Source: Xanthomonas sontii
GTDB taxonomy: Bacteria > Pseudomonadota > Gammaproteobacteria > Xanthomonadales > Xanthomonadaceae
Assembly: GCF_040529055.1 (NCBI RefSeq)
Contig: NZ_CP132342.1
Span: 1,079,001-1,143,000, forward strand
DNA: 64,000 bases
Direction: 5' to 3'
Position numbers and translations under genes: made by a program. Every line of letters starts with the position of its first letter. Positions within the stretch are counted from its first letter, which is position 1. Positions 49,613-58,618 of the stretch are shown here, in pieces. The notes under the pieces are model-generated. The model worked only from the letters and a program-made list of their open reading frames with translations, made no database searches and had not been told where the DNA came from.

Positions 49613-50149
49613 ATGCTGATCGCCTTCAACAAGCCCTTCAACGTGCTGTGCCAGTTCACCGACCGCAGCACGCCACCGCGGCGTACCCTGGCCGAGTTCG
49701 GCCTGCCCGCCGACGTGTACGCGGCCGGACGCCTGGACTACGACAGCGAGGGCCTGCTGCTGCTGACCGACGATGGCGCATTGGCGCACCGTCTTACCGA
49801 TCCCCGGCACAAGCAGCCCAAGACCTACTGGGTGCAGGTGGAAGGCGCACCGCAACCGGAGCAGGTGCAGCGCCTGCGCGACGGCGTGCTGTTGAACGAC
49901 GGCCCGACCGCACGGGCCGAGGTGACGTTGCTGGAGGCGCCGCCATCGCTGTGGCCGCGCGACCCCCCGGTGCGCTTCCGCAAGAGCGTGCCCGATGCTT
50001 GGTTGCAGGTCGTGCTGCGCGAAGGCCGCAATCGCCAGGTGCGGCGGATGACGGCCGCGGTCGGCCTGCCGACACTGCGCCTGGTGCGTGCGGCGATGGG
50101 CGCGCACCGCCTGGACGGGTTGGCGCCGGGGGCCTGGCGCGCGCTGTAG
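49613..50149 (+). CDS. rluE: 23S rRNA pseudouridine synthase, RluE-like
   Basis: A 178-residue protein of the RsuA/RluB/E/F family without an S4 domain. The catalytic Asp lies in AAGRLDYDSEGLLLL. KPFNVLCQF near the start and LREGRNRQVRRMTAAVGLPT near the end fit RluE, which modifies U2457 of 23S rRNA. Short length and the lack of S4 favour RluE over RluB or RluF. Confidence 0.9.
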   Translation: MLIAFNKPFNVLCQFTDRSTPPRRTLAEFGLPADVYAAGRLDYDSEGLLLLTDDGALAHRLTDPRHKQPKTYWVQVEGAPQPEQVQRLRDGVLLNDGPTARAEVTLLEAPPSLWPRDPPVRFRKSVPDAWLQVVLREGRNRQVRRMTAAVGLPTLRLVRAAMGAHRLDGLAPGAWRAL

Positions 50150-50171
50150 TGCGTGTTGTGCGGAATGACGC

Positions 50172-50240
50172 GCAGGAGCGGCGTCAGCCGCGACCGGAGC
50201 GCATCGGTAACGCCTCGGTTGCGGCTGAAGCCGCTCCTGC
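50172..50240. repeat. Paired REP-like palindromic element
   Basis: GCAGGAGCGGCGTCAGCCGC on the left and GCGGCTGAAGCCGCTCCTGC on the right, with CGGTAACGCC in the spacer: the same layout as 20955-21020. It lies downstream of rluE. Confidence 0.8.
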
Positions 50241-50268
50241 GTTGGAAAAGCAGAGGCGCGGCGAACCA

Positions 50269-50301
50269 TAAAAAAAGCGACCGGGATGTCTCCCGGTCGC
50301 T
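50269..50301 (-). terminator. Rho-independent terminator, minus strand
   Basis: AGCGACCGGGA-4 nt-TCCCGGTCGCT, an 11-bp stem followed by seven T on the minus strand. It ends the transcript of the hypothetical gene at 50344-50754. Confidence 0.92.
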
Positions 50302-50343
50302 GCGTTTCATGCGGCGGCTGCCGTCAGCGGCAGTGCGCGGATC

Positions 50344-50754
50344 TCACTCTTCGGTGGCGTCCTGCGCTGCGGCATTGCGGCGCGTGCCACGGGTGCTGGC
50401 GGCGCTGCGGCGCGCACCGACATTGCCGCGCTTGTTGGCGGCTTCGATGCGCTGCGCATTGCCTTCGATCGGCGCGCCCTTGTCGCGCTGGCGCTTGCGG
50501 TAGATGGCGTAGCCGAGCAGACCCACACCCACGGCGGCAGCGGCGATCGCAATGGCCGGGTTGCGGCGCACGGCGGTGCGCGCGACCTTGGATCCGGTCT
50601 TCACTGCACCCATCGCTGCGCCCGCCTTGAGCGCGCCCATCGCCTTGCCCGACTGCAGCCACTTGTTCGCCTGCGGGCCGAAGTGCTTGAAGCTGTCGCC
50701 GGCGTGGCTGGCGAGATCCAGGGCGCGATCGGTGATGATGGTCAGCTTGCTCAT
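50344..50754 (-). CDS. Hypothetical single-pass membrane protein
   Basis: A 136-residue protein. It has an N-terminal amphipathic part (LTIITDRALDLASHAGDSFK), one membrane helix (AIAIAAAAVGVGLLGYAIY, about residues 66-85), then a basic, Ala-rich tail. The family is not recognised. A clear terminator follows and the ATG at 50754 has a modest upstream GGA, so it is likely a real, separately transcribed gene. Such proteins are often envelope stress or membrane-organising factors, but nothing specific can be said. Confidence 0.7.
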   Translation of the reverse strand: MSKLTIITDRALDLASHAGDSFKHFGPQANKWLQSGKAMGALKAGAAMGAVKTGSKVARTAVRRNPAIAIAAAAVGVGLLGYAIYRKRQRDKGAPIEGNAQRIEAANKRGNVGARRSAASTRGTRRNAAAQDATEE

Positions 50755-50869
50755 GGGCGTCCCCTACTGGCAGGAATGAAGGGCTGCAGTGTCGCCCTCG
50801 GACCGTATACGGGGCGTTAGCGCAGCGCCGCGGATTCGTCTGCCCGCTGAATGCGCTGCGCCAGACCCG

Positions 50870-53500
50870 CTAGGTGCCGCGCGGCTTGGCGCGATGGCTG
50901 GCGGTGGCGGTCCAGGGGTCGTCCGGCCACGGGTGGCGCGGATAGCGGCCTTTCATTTCCTTCTTCACTTCCGGATAGGTGCTGGACCAGAAGTTGCGCA
51001 GGTCCTGGGTGACCTGCAGCGGCCTTCCGCCGGGGGAGAGCAGGTGCAGCAGCAGCGGCACGCGGCCGTCGGCGATGCGCGGGGTGTCGGCCAGGCCGAA
51101 CAGCTCCTGCAGCTTGACCGCCAGCACCGGCGGCTGCGGCTGCCCGGCATGGTCCAGGCTGTAGTCGATGCGCCGTTCCATGCCCGAGGGCACCGCGATG
51201 CGCACCGGGGCATGGCGGTCGATGGCCTGGCGGCGGTCCCACGGCAGCCGCGCCTTCAGCGCCTCGCCCAGCTCGTCCTCGCTCAGCCCATCGAGCCGGG
51301 TCTTGCCGGCGAAGGCCGGGCGCAGCCAGTCGTCGAGGCTGGCCAGCAGCGCGGCATCGCCCAGGTCCGGCAGCTCCAGTTCCGGCATCCACTGGCGCAG
51401 TCCCGCCACCCGTGCGCGCCATTGCGACAGGTTCTCGCTCCAGGGCAGCGCCTGCAGCCCCAATTCGCGCACCGCCTCGGTCAGCGCCGCGGCTGCCTGC
51501 GCCGGCTCGACCCGGCCGGCGGGGCGGCTGTCGAGCACGATGCGGTCGAAGCTGGTCTCGCGCAGCGCCGTGAGCGCGCGCCGTTCCGGGTCCCAACGCA
51601 CCACGTCTTCCTGTGCGAAGCGCTGCGGAAACTGCGCGCGCAGGTAGCGCTCGTCCACCGGCGCGGCGCGCAGCAGCAACGCGTCCTTGGCCTCGTGGCG
51701 CAGCTCGGTGGCGACCAGCCAGGGCTCGCCGCGCAGGTCGCTGTTGTCGAACAAGCGCACGCTGCGGCCATTGGCCAGCTGGTAGCGCAGCGGATCGCTG
51801 GGGTGACGCGTGCCGATGCGGTCGGGAAAGGCGTGCGCCAGCAGATCGCCGAGTTCGTGCGCCTCCACGCTGTCCGGCGCGGCGGCGTCGCTGCGCAGGC
51901 GCCGCCGCCACTGCTTGGCCGCCGCGTCGATCGCCGCCAGCGCGCCGCGGTTGGCGTCGTGCGGCACGCGGCCGCGGCGGAACGCGGCCAGGGCGCGCCA
52001 GCGCGCGGCCAGTGCGTCGCCGCCGTGGCGCAGCGGATCGCGCGCTTCGATCAGCGCGGCGAGGTCGCAGGCCAGTGCCTGTGCGCGCGCATCGCCAGCG
52101 GCCAGCAGCATCGCCGCTAGCCGCGGATGCGTGCCCAGCGCGAGCATGCGCCGGCCGCTGGCGGTGATGGCACCACTCTCGGCGAGTGCGCCGAGCCGCT
52201 GCAGCAGCTCGCGGGCGGCGGCGAGTGCGCCGGCCGGCGGCGGATCGACGAAGCGCAGGCCATCGCTGCCCCAGGCGGCCAGTTCCAGCGCCAGCCCGGC
52301 CAGCTCCACCTGCAGGATCTCGGCGCGGCGTTGCGCCTCCAGGCGTTGCGATTGCGGCCACAGCCGGTAGGTCCAGCCGCTGGCGACACGGCCGGCGCGG
52401 CCGGCGCGCTGATCGGCCGAGGCCTGGGCGATGGCGGTCACGTCCAGCCGCGAGAAGCCGCTGTTGGGATCGTAGTGCGGCTCGCGTGCCAGCCCGGCGT
52501 CGATCACCACGCGCACCCCGGGCAGCGTCACCGAGGACTCGGCCACATTGGTCGCCAGCACCACGCGCCGCCGCCCCTGCGGATCCGGCTGCAGCACCTT
52601 GCTCTGCTGTTCCACCGGCAACTCGCCATGCAGCGGCAGGACCTCCACTCCGCTCCCTTCTCCCCCCGGGAGAAGGTGGCGCGCAGCGCCGGATGAGGGT
52701 ACGCCAGAGGCGGTGCCGGCTGGTGTAGCGACGGGGTCTGTGCCCGTCGAAGTTACGCCCGGGCTCATACTCGCACCACCCCCAACGTCCGCCGCCTCCA
52801 ACGCCGCCTGTACCCGCCCGATCTCGCGCTGCCCGGGCAGGAACACCAGCACGTCGCCCGGGTGCTGCTGCAGCGCATGCTCGACCGCGCGCCGGGCCTG
52901 CGCTTCCAGCGATTCCTCGCGCCGCGCGGGAAAGTGCGCGATCTCTACCGGGAAGCTGCGCCCGGCGCTGGACAGCCGCGGCGCGTCGAGGAACTGCGCC
53001 AGGCGCTCGCCGTCCAGGGTTGCCGACATCACCACGATGCGCAGGTCCTCGCGCACCTGCGCCTGCACGTCCAGGGCCAGCGCCAGGCCCAGGTCCGCGG
53101 CCAGGTGGCGCTCGTGGAACTCGTCGAACAGCAGCGCGCCGACGCCCTCAAGCATCGGGTCGTCCTGCAGCATGCGGGTCAGGATGCCCTCGGTGACCAC
53201 CTCGATGCGGGTACGCGCGGACACCTTGTTCTCGAAGCGGATGCGGTAGCCCACGGTTTCGCCCGGCGTCTCGCCGCGCTGCCGGGCCATGAAGGCGGCG
53301 GCGCTGCGCGCGGCGACCCGGCGCGGTTCCAGCATCACGATGCGCCGGCCCTGCAGCCAGGGCGCGTCGAGCAGCGCCGGCGGCACCTGGGTGGTCTTGC
53401 CGGCGCCGGGCGGGGCTTCCAGCACCAGGCGCGGATGGGCGGCGAGGCTGTCGCGCAGTTGCGGCAGCAGCGGATCGATCGGAAACACGGCGGACGTCAT
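50870..53500 (-). CDS. hrpB: ATP-dependent RNA helicase HrpB
   Basis: An 876-residue DExH-box helicase. Walker A is in APPGAGKTTQVP (29-40), motif II in LLFDEFHERH, motif III in VVMSATLDGE, and motif VI in QRAGRAGRVASG. The HrpB C-terminal domain ends with SHRAKPRGT. Residues ~240-283 are an insert rich in Gly, Ser, Thr and Pro between AALEAADV and GVEVLPLHGEL, where close relatives run straight on; its DNA looks like intergenic palindromic repeats. Start ATG 53500; longer frames are shadow. Confidence 0.93.
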   Translation of the reverse strand: MTSAVFPIDPLLPQLRDSLAAHPRLVLEAPPGAGKTTQVPPALLDAPWLQGRRIVMLEPRRVAARSAAAFMARQRGETPGETVGYRIRFENKVSARTRIEVVTEGILTRMLQDDPMLEGVGALLFDEFHERHLAADLGLALALDVQAQVREDLRIVVMSATLDGERLAQFLDAPRLSSAGRSFPVEIAHFPARREESLEAQARRAVEHALQQHPGDVLVFLPGQREIGRVQAALEAADVGGGASMSPGVTSTGTDPVATPAGTASGVPSSGAARHLLPGGEGSGVEVLPLHGELPVEQQSKVLQPDPQGRRRVVLATNVAESSVTLPGVRVVIDAGLAREPHYDPNSGFSRLDVTAIAQASADQRAGRAGRVASGWTYRLWPQSQRLEAQRRAEILQVELAGLALELAAWGSDGLRFVDPPPAGALAAARELLQRLGALAESGAITASGRRMLALGTHPRLAAMLLAAGDARAQALACDLAALIEARDPLRHGGDALAARWRALAAFRRGRVPHDANRGALAAIDAAAKQWRRRLRSDAAAPDSVEAHELGDLLAHAFPDRIGTRHPSDPLRYQLANGRSVRLFDNSDLRGEPWLVATELRHEAKDALLLRAAPVDERYLRAQFPQRFAQEDVVRWDPERRALTALRETSFDRIVLDSRPAGRVEPAQAAAALTEAVRELGLQALPWSENLSQWRARVAGLRQWMPELELPDLGDAALLASLDDWLRPAFAGKTRLDGLSEDELGEALKARLPWDRRQAIDRHAPVRIAVPSGMERRIDYSLDHAGQPQPPVLAVKLQELFGLADTPRIADGRVPLLLHLLSPGGRPLQVTQDLRNFWSSTYPEVKKEMKGRYPRHPWPDDPWTATASHRAKPRGT
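52652..52783. repeat. Palindromic repeat element inserted in frame within hrpB
   Basis: 132 bases that read CTCCCTTCTCCCCCCGGGAG, then AAGGTGGCGCGCAGCGCCGG, and further on GTAGCGACGGGGTCTGTGCC. These are units normally seen between genes (compare 44980-45062). The length is a multiple of three and there is no in-frame stop, so hrpB stays open and gains ~44 residues. Confidence 0.7.
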
Positions 53501-53597
53501 CGGCAAAGGATACGTGGCCGCCGCGCCGCCGGGGAGCGGCGACAGGCGCGTGGCCCGTACAATTGGCTGCTGTCCCGGCTGATTCCCGCGCAACCGC

Positions 53598-54395
53598 ATG
53601 ACCCTGATCGACATCGGCGCCAACCTCACCCACGAGTCCTTCGACCGCGACCGCGACGCCGTGCTGCAGCGCGCCCACGCTGCCGGCGTCATGCAACTGG
53701 TGGTCACCGGCGCCAGCCGCGAGCACTCGCCGCTGGCACTGCAACTGGCGCAGCAGCATCCGGGCGTGCTGTACGCCACCGCCGGCGTGCATCCGCACCA
53801 CGCGGTGGAGTACACCGCCGAGTGCGATGCCGAACTGCGCGCGCTGCATGCGCATGCCGAAGTGGTGGCGGTGGGCGAGTGCGGCCTGGACTACTTCCGC
53901 GATTTCTCGCCGCGGCCGGCGCAGCACCGCGCGTTCGAGCGGCAGCTGCAGCTGGCGGTGGACACCGGCAAGCCGCTGTTCCTGCACCAGCGCGACGCCC
54001 ATGCCGACTTCATGGCGCTGATGCGCCAGTTCGACGGCACGCTCGGCCCGGCGGTGGTGCATTGCTTCACCGGCAGCCGCGAGGAACTGTTCGACTACCT
54101 GGATCGCGACTGGTACATCGGCATCACCGGCTGGCTGTGCGACGAGCGCCGCGGCGCGCATCTGCGCGAGCTGGTGAAGCACATTCCCGCTAACCGGTTG
54201 ATGATCGAGACCGACGCGCCGTACCTGCTGCCGCGCACGCTCAAGCCGACGCCGAAGGACCGCCGCAACGAGCCGGCGTTCCTCGCGCACATCGTCGAGG
54301 AACTGGCGCGCGACCGTGGTGAGGACGTGGCCACGGTCGCCGCGGCCAGCACTGCTGCCGCGCGGACATTCTTCCGTTTGCCGATGCCCGGCTGA
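53598..54395 (+). CDS. tatD: TatD family metal-dependent DNase
   Basis: A 265-residue TIM-barrel hydrolase. It has DIGANLTHESFDRD at the start, GVHPHHAVEY, the metal ligand Glu in VGECGLDYFRDFSP, FLHQRDAHADF, VVHCFTGSREEL and METDAPYLLP-type ending IETDAPYLLPRTLKPTP. TatD enzymes are 3'-5' exonucleases active in DNA repair and turnover. It is divergent from hrpB. Confidence 0.94.
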   Translation: MTLIDIGANLTHESFDRDRDAVLQRAHAAGVMQLVVTGASREHSPLALQLAQQHPGVLYATAGVHPHHAVEYTAECDAELRALHAHAEVVAVGECGLDYFRDFSPRPAQHRAFERQLQLAVDTGKPLFLHQRDAHADFMALMRQFDGTLGPAVVHCFTGSREELFDYLDRDWYIGITGWLCDERRGAHLRELVKHIPANRLMIETDAPYLLPRTLKPTPKDRRNEPAFLAHIVEELARDRGEDVATVAAASTAAARTFFRLPMPG

Positions 54396-54725
54396 GTACG
54401 TCGACGCGGCGGGTTTCGTGTTTGGGGATTCGTGATTGGGGATTGGGGATCCGTAAAAGCGCGCTTGGCTGTACGCGTCTTTTGTGGGAGCGGCTTCAGC
54501 CGCGACCGGGCAACGCGTCGCGGCGGATGGTCCGGTGGCCATGCCGATCCTCTGCGACCGTGCCGGCCGATGCGCCGGTGGAGATCCTGGACGGCGTGGG
54601 TTGGCGTCTTCTTGTGGGAGGGACTTCAGTCCCGACGCACGACGGTGTCAGTCGGCTTTACTCTGCATTCGTCGCGGGTGAAGCCGCTGCTGCGCAGGTA
54701 ACGCCATTGGCGGCACTACGGCGTC
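54396..54725. repeat. Intergenic cluster of three repeat types
   Basis: No gene. It holds GGGGATTCGTGATTGGGGAT-type sequence (54421-54455), a GTGGGAGCGGCTTCAGCCGC unit (from 54484), a copy of the 26-bp arm seen at 31561 (54613-54638) and a degraded REP unit (about 54670-54700). Confidence 0.75.
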
Positions 54726-55229
54726 TCAATCGACCTGCGCGTCCTCGCGCTTGGCCTCCGCCATGGCTTCCGGCTCCAGTTCCTCGGCGCTGCGGTTGAG
54801 CTTGACGAACACGCCCCAGGCGACCAGCAGCAGCGCCGCGCACAGGCCCACGGCAGACGCGTAGGGCAGCTTGGACGGATCGTCGTGCATCAGTTCGAAG
54901 ATCGACACCAGGGTCTCGATCGCCAGGGCGATGACGATGACCACGAAGAACCGCGACAGGTAGCGACGCACCCGGGTCGGTCCACTGACCTTGACGTCGC
55001 GCTGCACCTCCTCCTCGTAGATGGTCTGGCCCAGTTCCAGGGTCACCAGCGCTACGGTGAGCAGCCCGATCGCTTCCAGCACCACATTGAAGCGGTCGCG
55101 CACCACCAATTCGCCGCCCGGGGTCAGGCCATGCCATAGCTCGAGCACGGCCATGCAGATCAGCCCGGCCGCGCACAGCAGGAACAGCAGGATGATGAGG
55201 AAATGCCCGCCGCGGAACAGTTTTTCCAT
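54726..55229 (-). CDS. Four-helix membrane protein (PsiE-like in outline)
   Basis: A 167-residue protein. Four hydrophobic segments: FLIILLFLLCAAGLICMAVL, VVLEAIGLLTVALVTLELGQ, FFVVIVIALAIETLVSIFEL and YASAVGLCAALLLVAWGVFV. A short cytoplasmic acidic/basic tail follows (ELEPEAMAEAKREDAQVD). The helix layout recalls PsiE-type proteins, but sequence identity cannot be judged here. Function unknown. Confidence 0.75.
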   Translation of the reverse strand: MEKLFRGGHFLIILLFLLCAAGLICMAVLELWHGLTPGGELVVRDRFNVVLEAIGLLTVALVTLELGQTIYEEEVQRDVKVSGPTRVRRYLSRFFVVIVIALAIETLVSIFELMHDDPSKLPYASAVGLCAALLLVAWGVFVKLNRSAEELEPEAMAEAKREDAQVD

Positions 55230-55411
55230 GCACGTGCCCGTCGCTTGCCCCCTGTATGGTGGGCGAGCATAGGCGCCAGGCGCGTCAGCGGCGCGCGAAG
55301 ATGCAGCGCCGCCCTTGGGACGGCGCGGATACGGCATTTCCCGGAGCACCGTGGCTGGTGCGCGCAGGGCAGGAGCGCGTTGCGCGCGGCACCGGCTTTC
55401 CGCGGCAACCA

Positions 55412-56356
55412 TCAGCGCGCGGGCAGGCCGGCCTGGTACGCCTGCAGGTGGCAGTACGCCGCCATCAGCAGCGGCGCGTCCTGCCCGGCGGCGCGAGCGC
55501 GGACCAGCATGTCGCCGACGATCTGCTGCGCCTCCACCTGCTGCCCGGCTTCCAGGTCGCGCAGCATCGACGCCTTCATCGGCGAGCCTGGTTGCGTCAG
55601 CAGGTGCAGCGCACTGGCCTGCGCTTCCTCCGGCACCGGCTCGCCGGCCGCCGCGGCCACCGCCGTGCACTCGGCATACAGGCCGCGCACCAGCGTCACC
55701 CCATCGTCGCTGGCGACGATACGCCCGATCGGCGCACGCATCAGGCAGGTGGCCGCAGCCAGCGCGGTGAGGAAGGTGTACTTGATCCATTGCTCCTGCG
55801 CGATCCGCGGCGTGGCCAGATGGTCCACGTCGGCTCGCGCGCAGGCCTCCGCCAGGGCGCGCACGCGCGCGCTGTCTGCACCGCGGCCGTCGCGCTCGCC
55901 GAAGGTCAGCGAGGCCGGCTTGGCCAGGTGCTGGATCGCGCCGTCGGCATCCAGCACCGCGCTGATGAAGCACAGCCCGCCGACGACCCGCTCCGCACCG
56001 AAGCGCGCATCCAGCGCCCCATAGTGGCGCAGGCCATTGAGGATCGGCAGCACGCTGGTGCCGTCGTGGACCGCCGGTGCCACCGCGTCCAGCGAACTTT
56101 CCAGGTCGTAGGCCTTGCAGCTCAGCAGCACCAGATCGAACGGCCGCGCCTGCGCCGCGCTGTGCAGCGTCTCGGCGGTGAGCGTGCTCACCGCGATCGC
56201 CGCGTCGCCGCGCGGGCTGCGGATGCGCAACCCGTCGCGTTGCAGGCGTGCGGCCCGTGGTGGTCGCACCAGAAAGCTGACATCGACGCCGGCCTGGGCC
56301 AGGCGTCCGCCGAAATAACCGCCGGTCGCGCCGGCTCCGAGAATCAGGATACGCAT
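55412..56356 (-). CDS. Ketopantoate reductase family protein
   Basis: A 314-residue NADPH-dependent dehydrogenase. The Rossmann motif is ILILGAGATGGYFGGRLAQ at the very start. FDLVLLSCKAYDLESSLDAV, ILNGLRHYGALDARFG and EEQWIKYTF-type segment EQWIKYTFLTALAAATCL follow. The catalytic Lys is present, but the Asn usually four residues later is Leu, so the substrate may not be ketopantoate. The C-terminal domain has SMLRDLEAGQQVEAQQIVGD. A decayed copy of its 5' part lies at 57800-57938. Confidence 0.85.
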   Translation of the reverse strand: MRILILGAGATGGYFGGRLAQAGVDVSFLVRPPRAARLQRDGLRIRSPRGDAAIAVSTLTAETLHSAAQARPFDLVLLSCKAYDLESSLDAVAPAVHDGTSVLPILNGLRHYGALDARFGAERVVGGLCFISAVLDADGAIQHLAKPASLTFGERDGRGADSARVRALAEACARADVDHLATPRIAQEQWIKYTFLTALAAATCLMRAPIGRIVASDDGVTLVRGLYAECTAVAAAAGEPVPEEAQASALHLLTQPGSPMKASMLRDLEAGQQVEAQQIVGDMLVRARAAGQDAPLLMAAYCHLQAYQAGLPAR

Positions 56357-56524
56357 AAGACGTGGATCGCCATGGGGTGGGAGGCGTCCGACTGCGGGAA
56401 CGCATGCCGGCAAGCGAGCGCGCGTGCGGTCCTGTCGACGATGCGGCGCAATCGGCCATGCCGTTGCGCCGCACCACGACCTGCACGCATCAGGGTGACC
56501 GCATGCAGCGGTACCCGGTGCGGC

Positions 56525-57556
56525 TCAGCTCTTCTTCACCAGCTCGACGCGGCGGTTCTGCGACTTGCCCTGCTCGGTCGCATTGTCCGCCACCGGGTCG
56601 GCGTCGCCGAAGCCGGCTGCGGTCAGGCGTGATGCCTCGATGCCCTGAGCGATCAGCGCGGCGACCACCGCCTTGGCGCGTCCCTCCGACAGGGTCTTGT
56701 TGTGCGCCGCATCGCCGGTGCCGTCGGTATAGCCGTTGACGGCCAGCTTCAACGCGGCGTCCTGCTTGAGCAATTGCACGACCTGCGCGATCTGCGGCTG
56801 CGAATCGGGCAGGATGTCGGTCTTGTCGGTGGCGAAGTTGACGTGCAGCGCGACCTTGCCGGTCTTGTCGATCTGCGTCTTCAGTTCGCTGGCCGGCAGC
56901 AGGCTGGCGGTGACCTGCAGCGGCTTGGTCTCGGCGATCAGCAGGCCGCCGCCGAACTGGTAGCTGCACAGGTGGATCCAGATGTCGCGGTCGGCGCGAT
57001 GCACCACGAAGACCTGTACGGGGTTGTTCCAGACATCGCCCAGGCCGCTGTTGTACTTGATGGCGAAATCGCGCGGCCATTCGTTGATCTGTTTCGTGGC
57101 GGCGTCGGGAATCCGACCGTCGAAGATCTTCTTGCCGCCGAGTGTGGTCACGACGGCCTCGATGTTGCGTGACAGCTCCAGGTCGGAGAAGGTCTTGCCC
57201 TGCGCCGCATCGATGTGCGCCGACCAGACCTTGCCCTCGACCGGCTGCAGGCGATCGCCGGTCCAGAACGGCACCTGGTCGAAGTCCGCGACGTCCGGCG
57301 TGCTGCCGGTGACATAGCCGGTGGGCAGCGCGATGTAGGGGAAATCTCCCAGTGGGACGTCGGACACCGGCAGGCTGGCCGGATCGAATGCCGTGCTGGC
57401 GGCAGCGTGCTGCGTGGACGCGTCCTGCGTGGCGTTGGCGGTCACAGCAGGGAGCGTCGCTTGATCGTCGGGCTGCGCGGGCTGCTCATGCTTCTTGCAG
57501 GCGCCAAGACTTGCGATGACGGCCAGGGCCAATGTCGCCGCTACTGCTCTTTTCAC
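56525..57556 (-). CDS. OmpA family lipoprotein
   Basis: A 343-residue outer-membrane lipoprotein. The signal peptide ends at a lipobox (VIASLGAC, Cys lipidated). A ~200-residue unassigned periplasmic domain follows. The C-terminal OmpA domain binds peptidoglycan: VHVNFATDKTDI-like HVNFATDKTDILPDSQ, NGYTDGTGDAAHNKTLSEGR and GFGDADPVADNATEQGKSQN. The GTG at 57556 has AAGGAG upstream. Probably a cell-envelope stability protein. Confidence 0.9.
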   Translation of the reverse strand: MKRAVAATLALAVIASLGACKKHEQPAQPDDQATLPAVTANATQDASTQHAAASTAFDPASLPVSDVPLGDFPYIALPTGYVTGSTPDVADFDQVPFWTGDRLQPVEGKVWSAHIDAAQGKTFSDLELSRNIEAVVTTLGGKKIFDGRIPDAATKQINEWPRDFAIKYNSGLGDVWNNPVQVFVVHRADRDIWIHLCSYQFGGGLLIAETKPLQVTASLLPASELKTQIDKTGKVALHVNFATDKTDILPDSQPQIAQVVQLLKQDAALKLAVNGYTDGTGDAAHNKTLSEGRAKAVVAALIAQGIEASRLTAAGFGDADPVADNATEQGKSQNRRVELVKKS

Positions 57557-57685
57557 AGAGATACTCCTTGTCGGGGGACGAACCAATCTAGTGTAACGGC
57601 GCGATCGGCCGATCTTGCTGCAGAACCGTGAACCCGCGTCTACCAGTAGTGGGCGACTCGCGCTTGGGTTACTGGGGACGCGAGA

Positions 57686-57938
57686 TCAGCGCGCGAGGTC
57701 GGGCGGCTGGAACAAGGCGTCCGGCTGCGGGCCATAGTGGACGTGTTGGAGTCCCAGTGCTGTTGCTGCTCCAATCCGGTCTTGCCGCGATAGGCGAGCA
57801 CCAGGCCGGCCTCGCGGTCCAGCCACATCGTGCCTTGCCGATCTAACCGCATCCAGCGCGCTGTCTAGGTCGTGGGCCTTGCAGGCGCGCAATACCAGAT
57901 CAAATGGTCGCGCTCGCGCCGAGAATGCGGAGATGCAT
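57686..57938 (-). pseudogene. Decayed chimera: ketopantoate-reductase 5' fragments fused to 3' end of a neighbour paralogue
   Basis: From ATG 57938 the frame gives MHLRILGASATI then stops, like the start of the intact reductase (MRILILGAGATG). Directly after, in another frame, FDLVLRACKAHDLDSALDAV matches its FDLVLLSCKAYDLESSLDAV, so ~70 codons are deleted. Then GTMWLDREAGLVLAYRGKTG matches GTLWLDRSGLLLGYRGKVG of the gene at 57968-58618. A further one-base shift leads to a C-terminal end HVHYGPQPDALFQPPD. Three frame breaks; not functional. Confidence 0.7.
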
Positions 57939-57967
57939 GAGATGTGGATACAGGGGGAACAAGCGGC

Positions 57968-58618
57968 TCAATGAAGCAGACGGGAGCTTTCCGATGTACG
58001 AAGACTCTCTTGGGGTATGAATGCCTCGGCGGGAACGGCTTCGAAACTTACCGCGTCTACGCGCAGGCTGCGCTCCTCGCGGCGGTTGCCGACCTTGCCG
58101 CGATAGCCGAGCAGCAGGCCGCTGCGGTCTAGCCATAGCGTACCGGAGGTCGTGCCGTCAGGGCCTTGCGCGGCGTCGTAGCGCCACCCCGTAGCCAAAC
58201 GGCCGGCGATGAACTCCCCGGGCGCCGGCGCACAGCGACCGCCAATCCTGGCGCAAGGGTCGGCGGGATCGTACCAATAGGGGCCGCTGGCGTCGGCGAC
58301 CGGCAGGCGGTAGTCCCCGGAGTGGCTGACGAGCCAACCGCGGCCGCGGGTCCCTGGGTTGATTAGATAGGCATCGGGCGCCTGCGCACCGACGAAGTCG
58401 ATGCGGATGGCATCGCCACGCAAACGTACCTCGACGTGGACGGCGTCGCCCGCCTGTTTCGGACCCAGCGGACCGACGCCATAGGCGCGCGCCTGCAGGC
58501 GCGCCTGCAACGGCTCCGGTGCTTCGCTCTGCTCCTGCGCAGCTGCATCTCTGGGGGCGGTTGTCGCAGCGAACAGCAAGCTAGCGAGCAAGACAAAGAT
58601 CGGCCGTTCAATGATCAA
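57968..58618 (-). CDS. Exported protein of unknown function, last in tad operon
   Basis: A ~216-residue protein with a signal peptide (IFVLLASLLFAATTAPRDAAA). A mostly beta body follows with VEVRLRGDAIRIDFVGA, GWLVSHSGDYRLPVADASGP, GTLWLDRSGLLLGYRGKVGN. No family recognised. A TTG at 58618 overlaps the tadE stop and gives the most sensible N-terminus (MIIERP...). It is co-oriented with the tad genes and may be a pilus-associated periplasmic protein. A partial copy of its 3' end lies in the chimera next door. Confidence 0.6.
   Translation of the reverse strand: MIIERPIFVLLASLLFAATTAPRDAAAQEQSEAPEPLQARLQARAYGVGPLGPKQAGDAVHVEVRLRGDAIRIDFVGAQAPDAYLINPGTRGRGWLVSHSGDYRLPVADASGPYWYDPADPCARIGGRCAPAPGEFIAGRLATGWRYDAAQGPDGTTSGTLWLDRSGLLLGYRGKVGNRREERSLRVDAVSFEAVPAEAFIPQESLRTSESSRLLH

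Noticed and set aside
57640..57852. 70-codon minus-strand frame as a separate gene
   Set aside because: It is a fragment of the decayed chimera. It matches only the tail of the adjacent exported protein and then loses frame.
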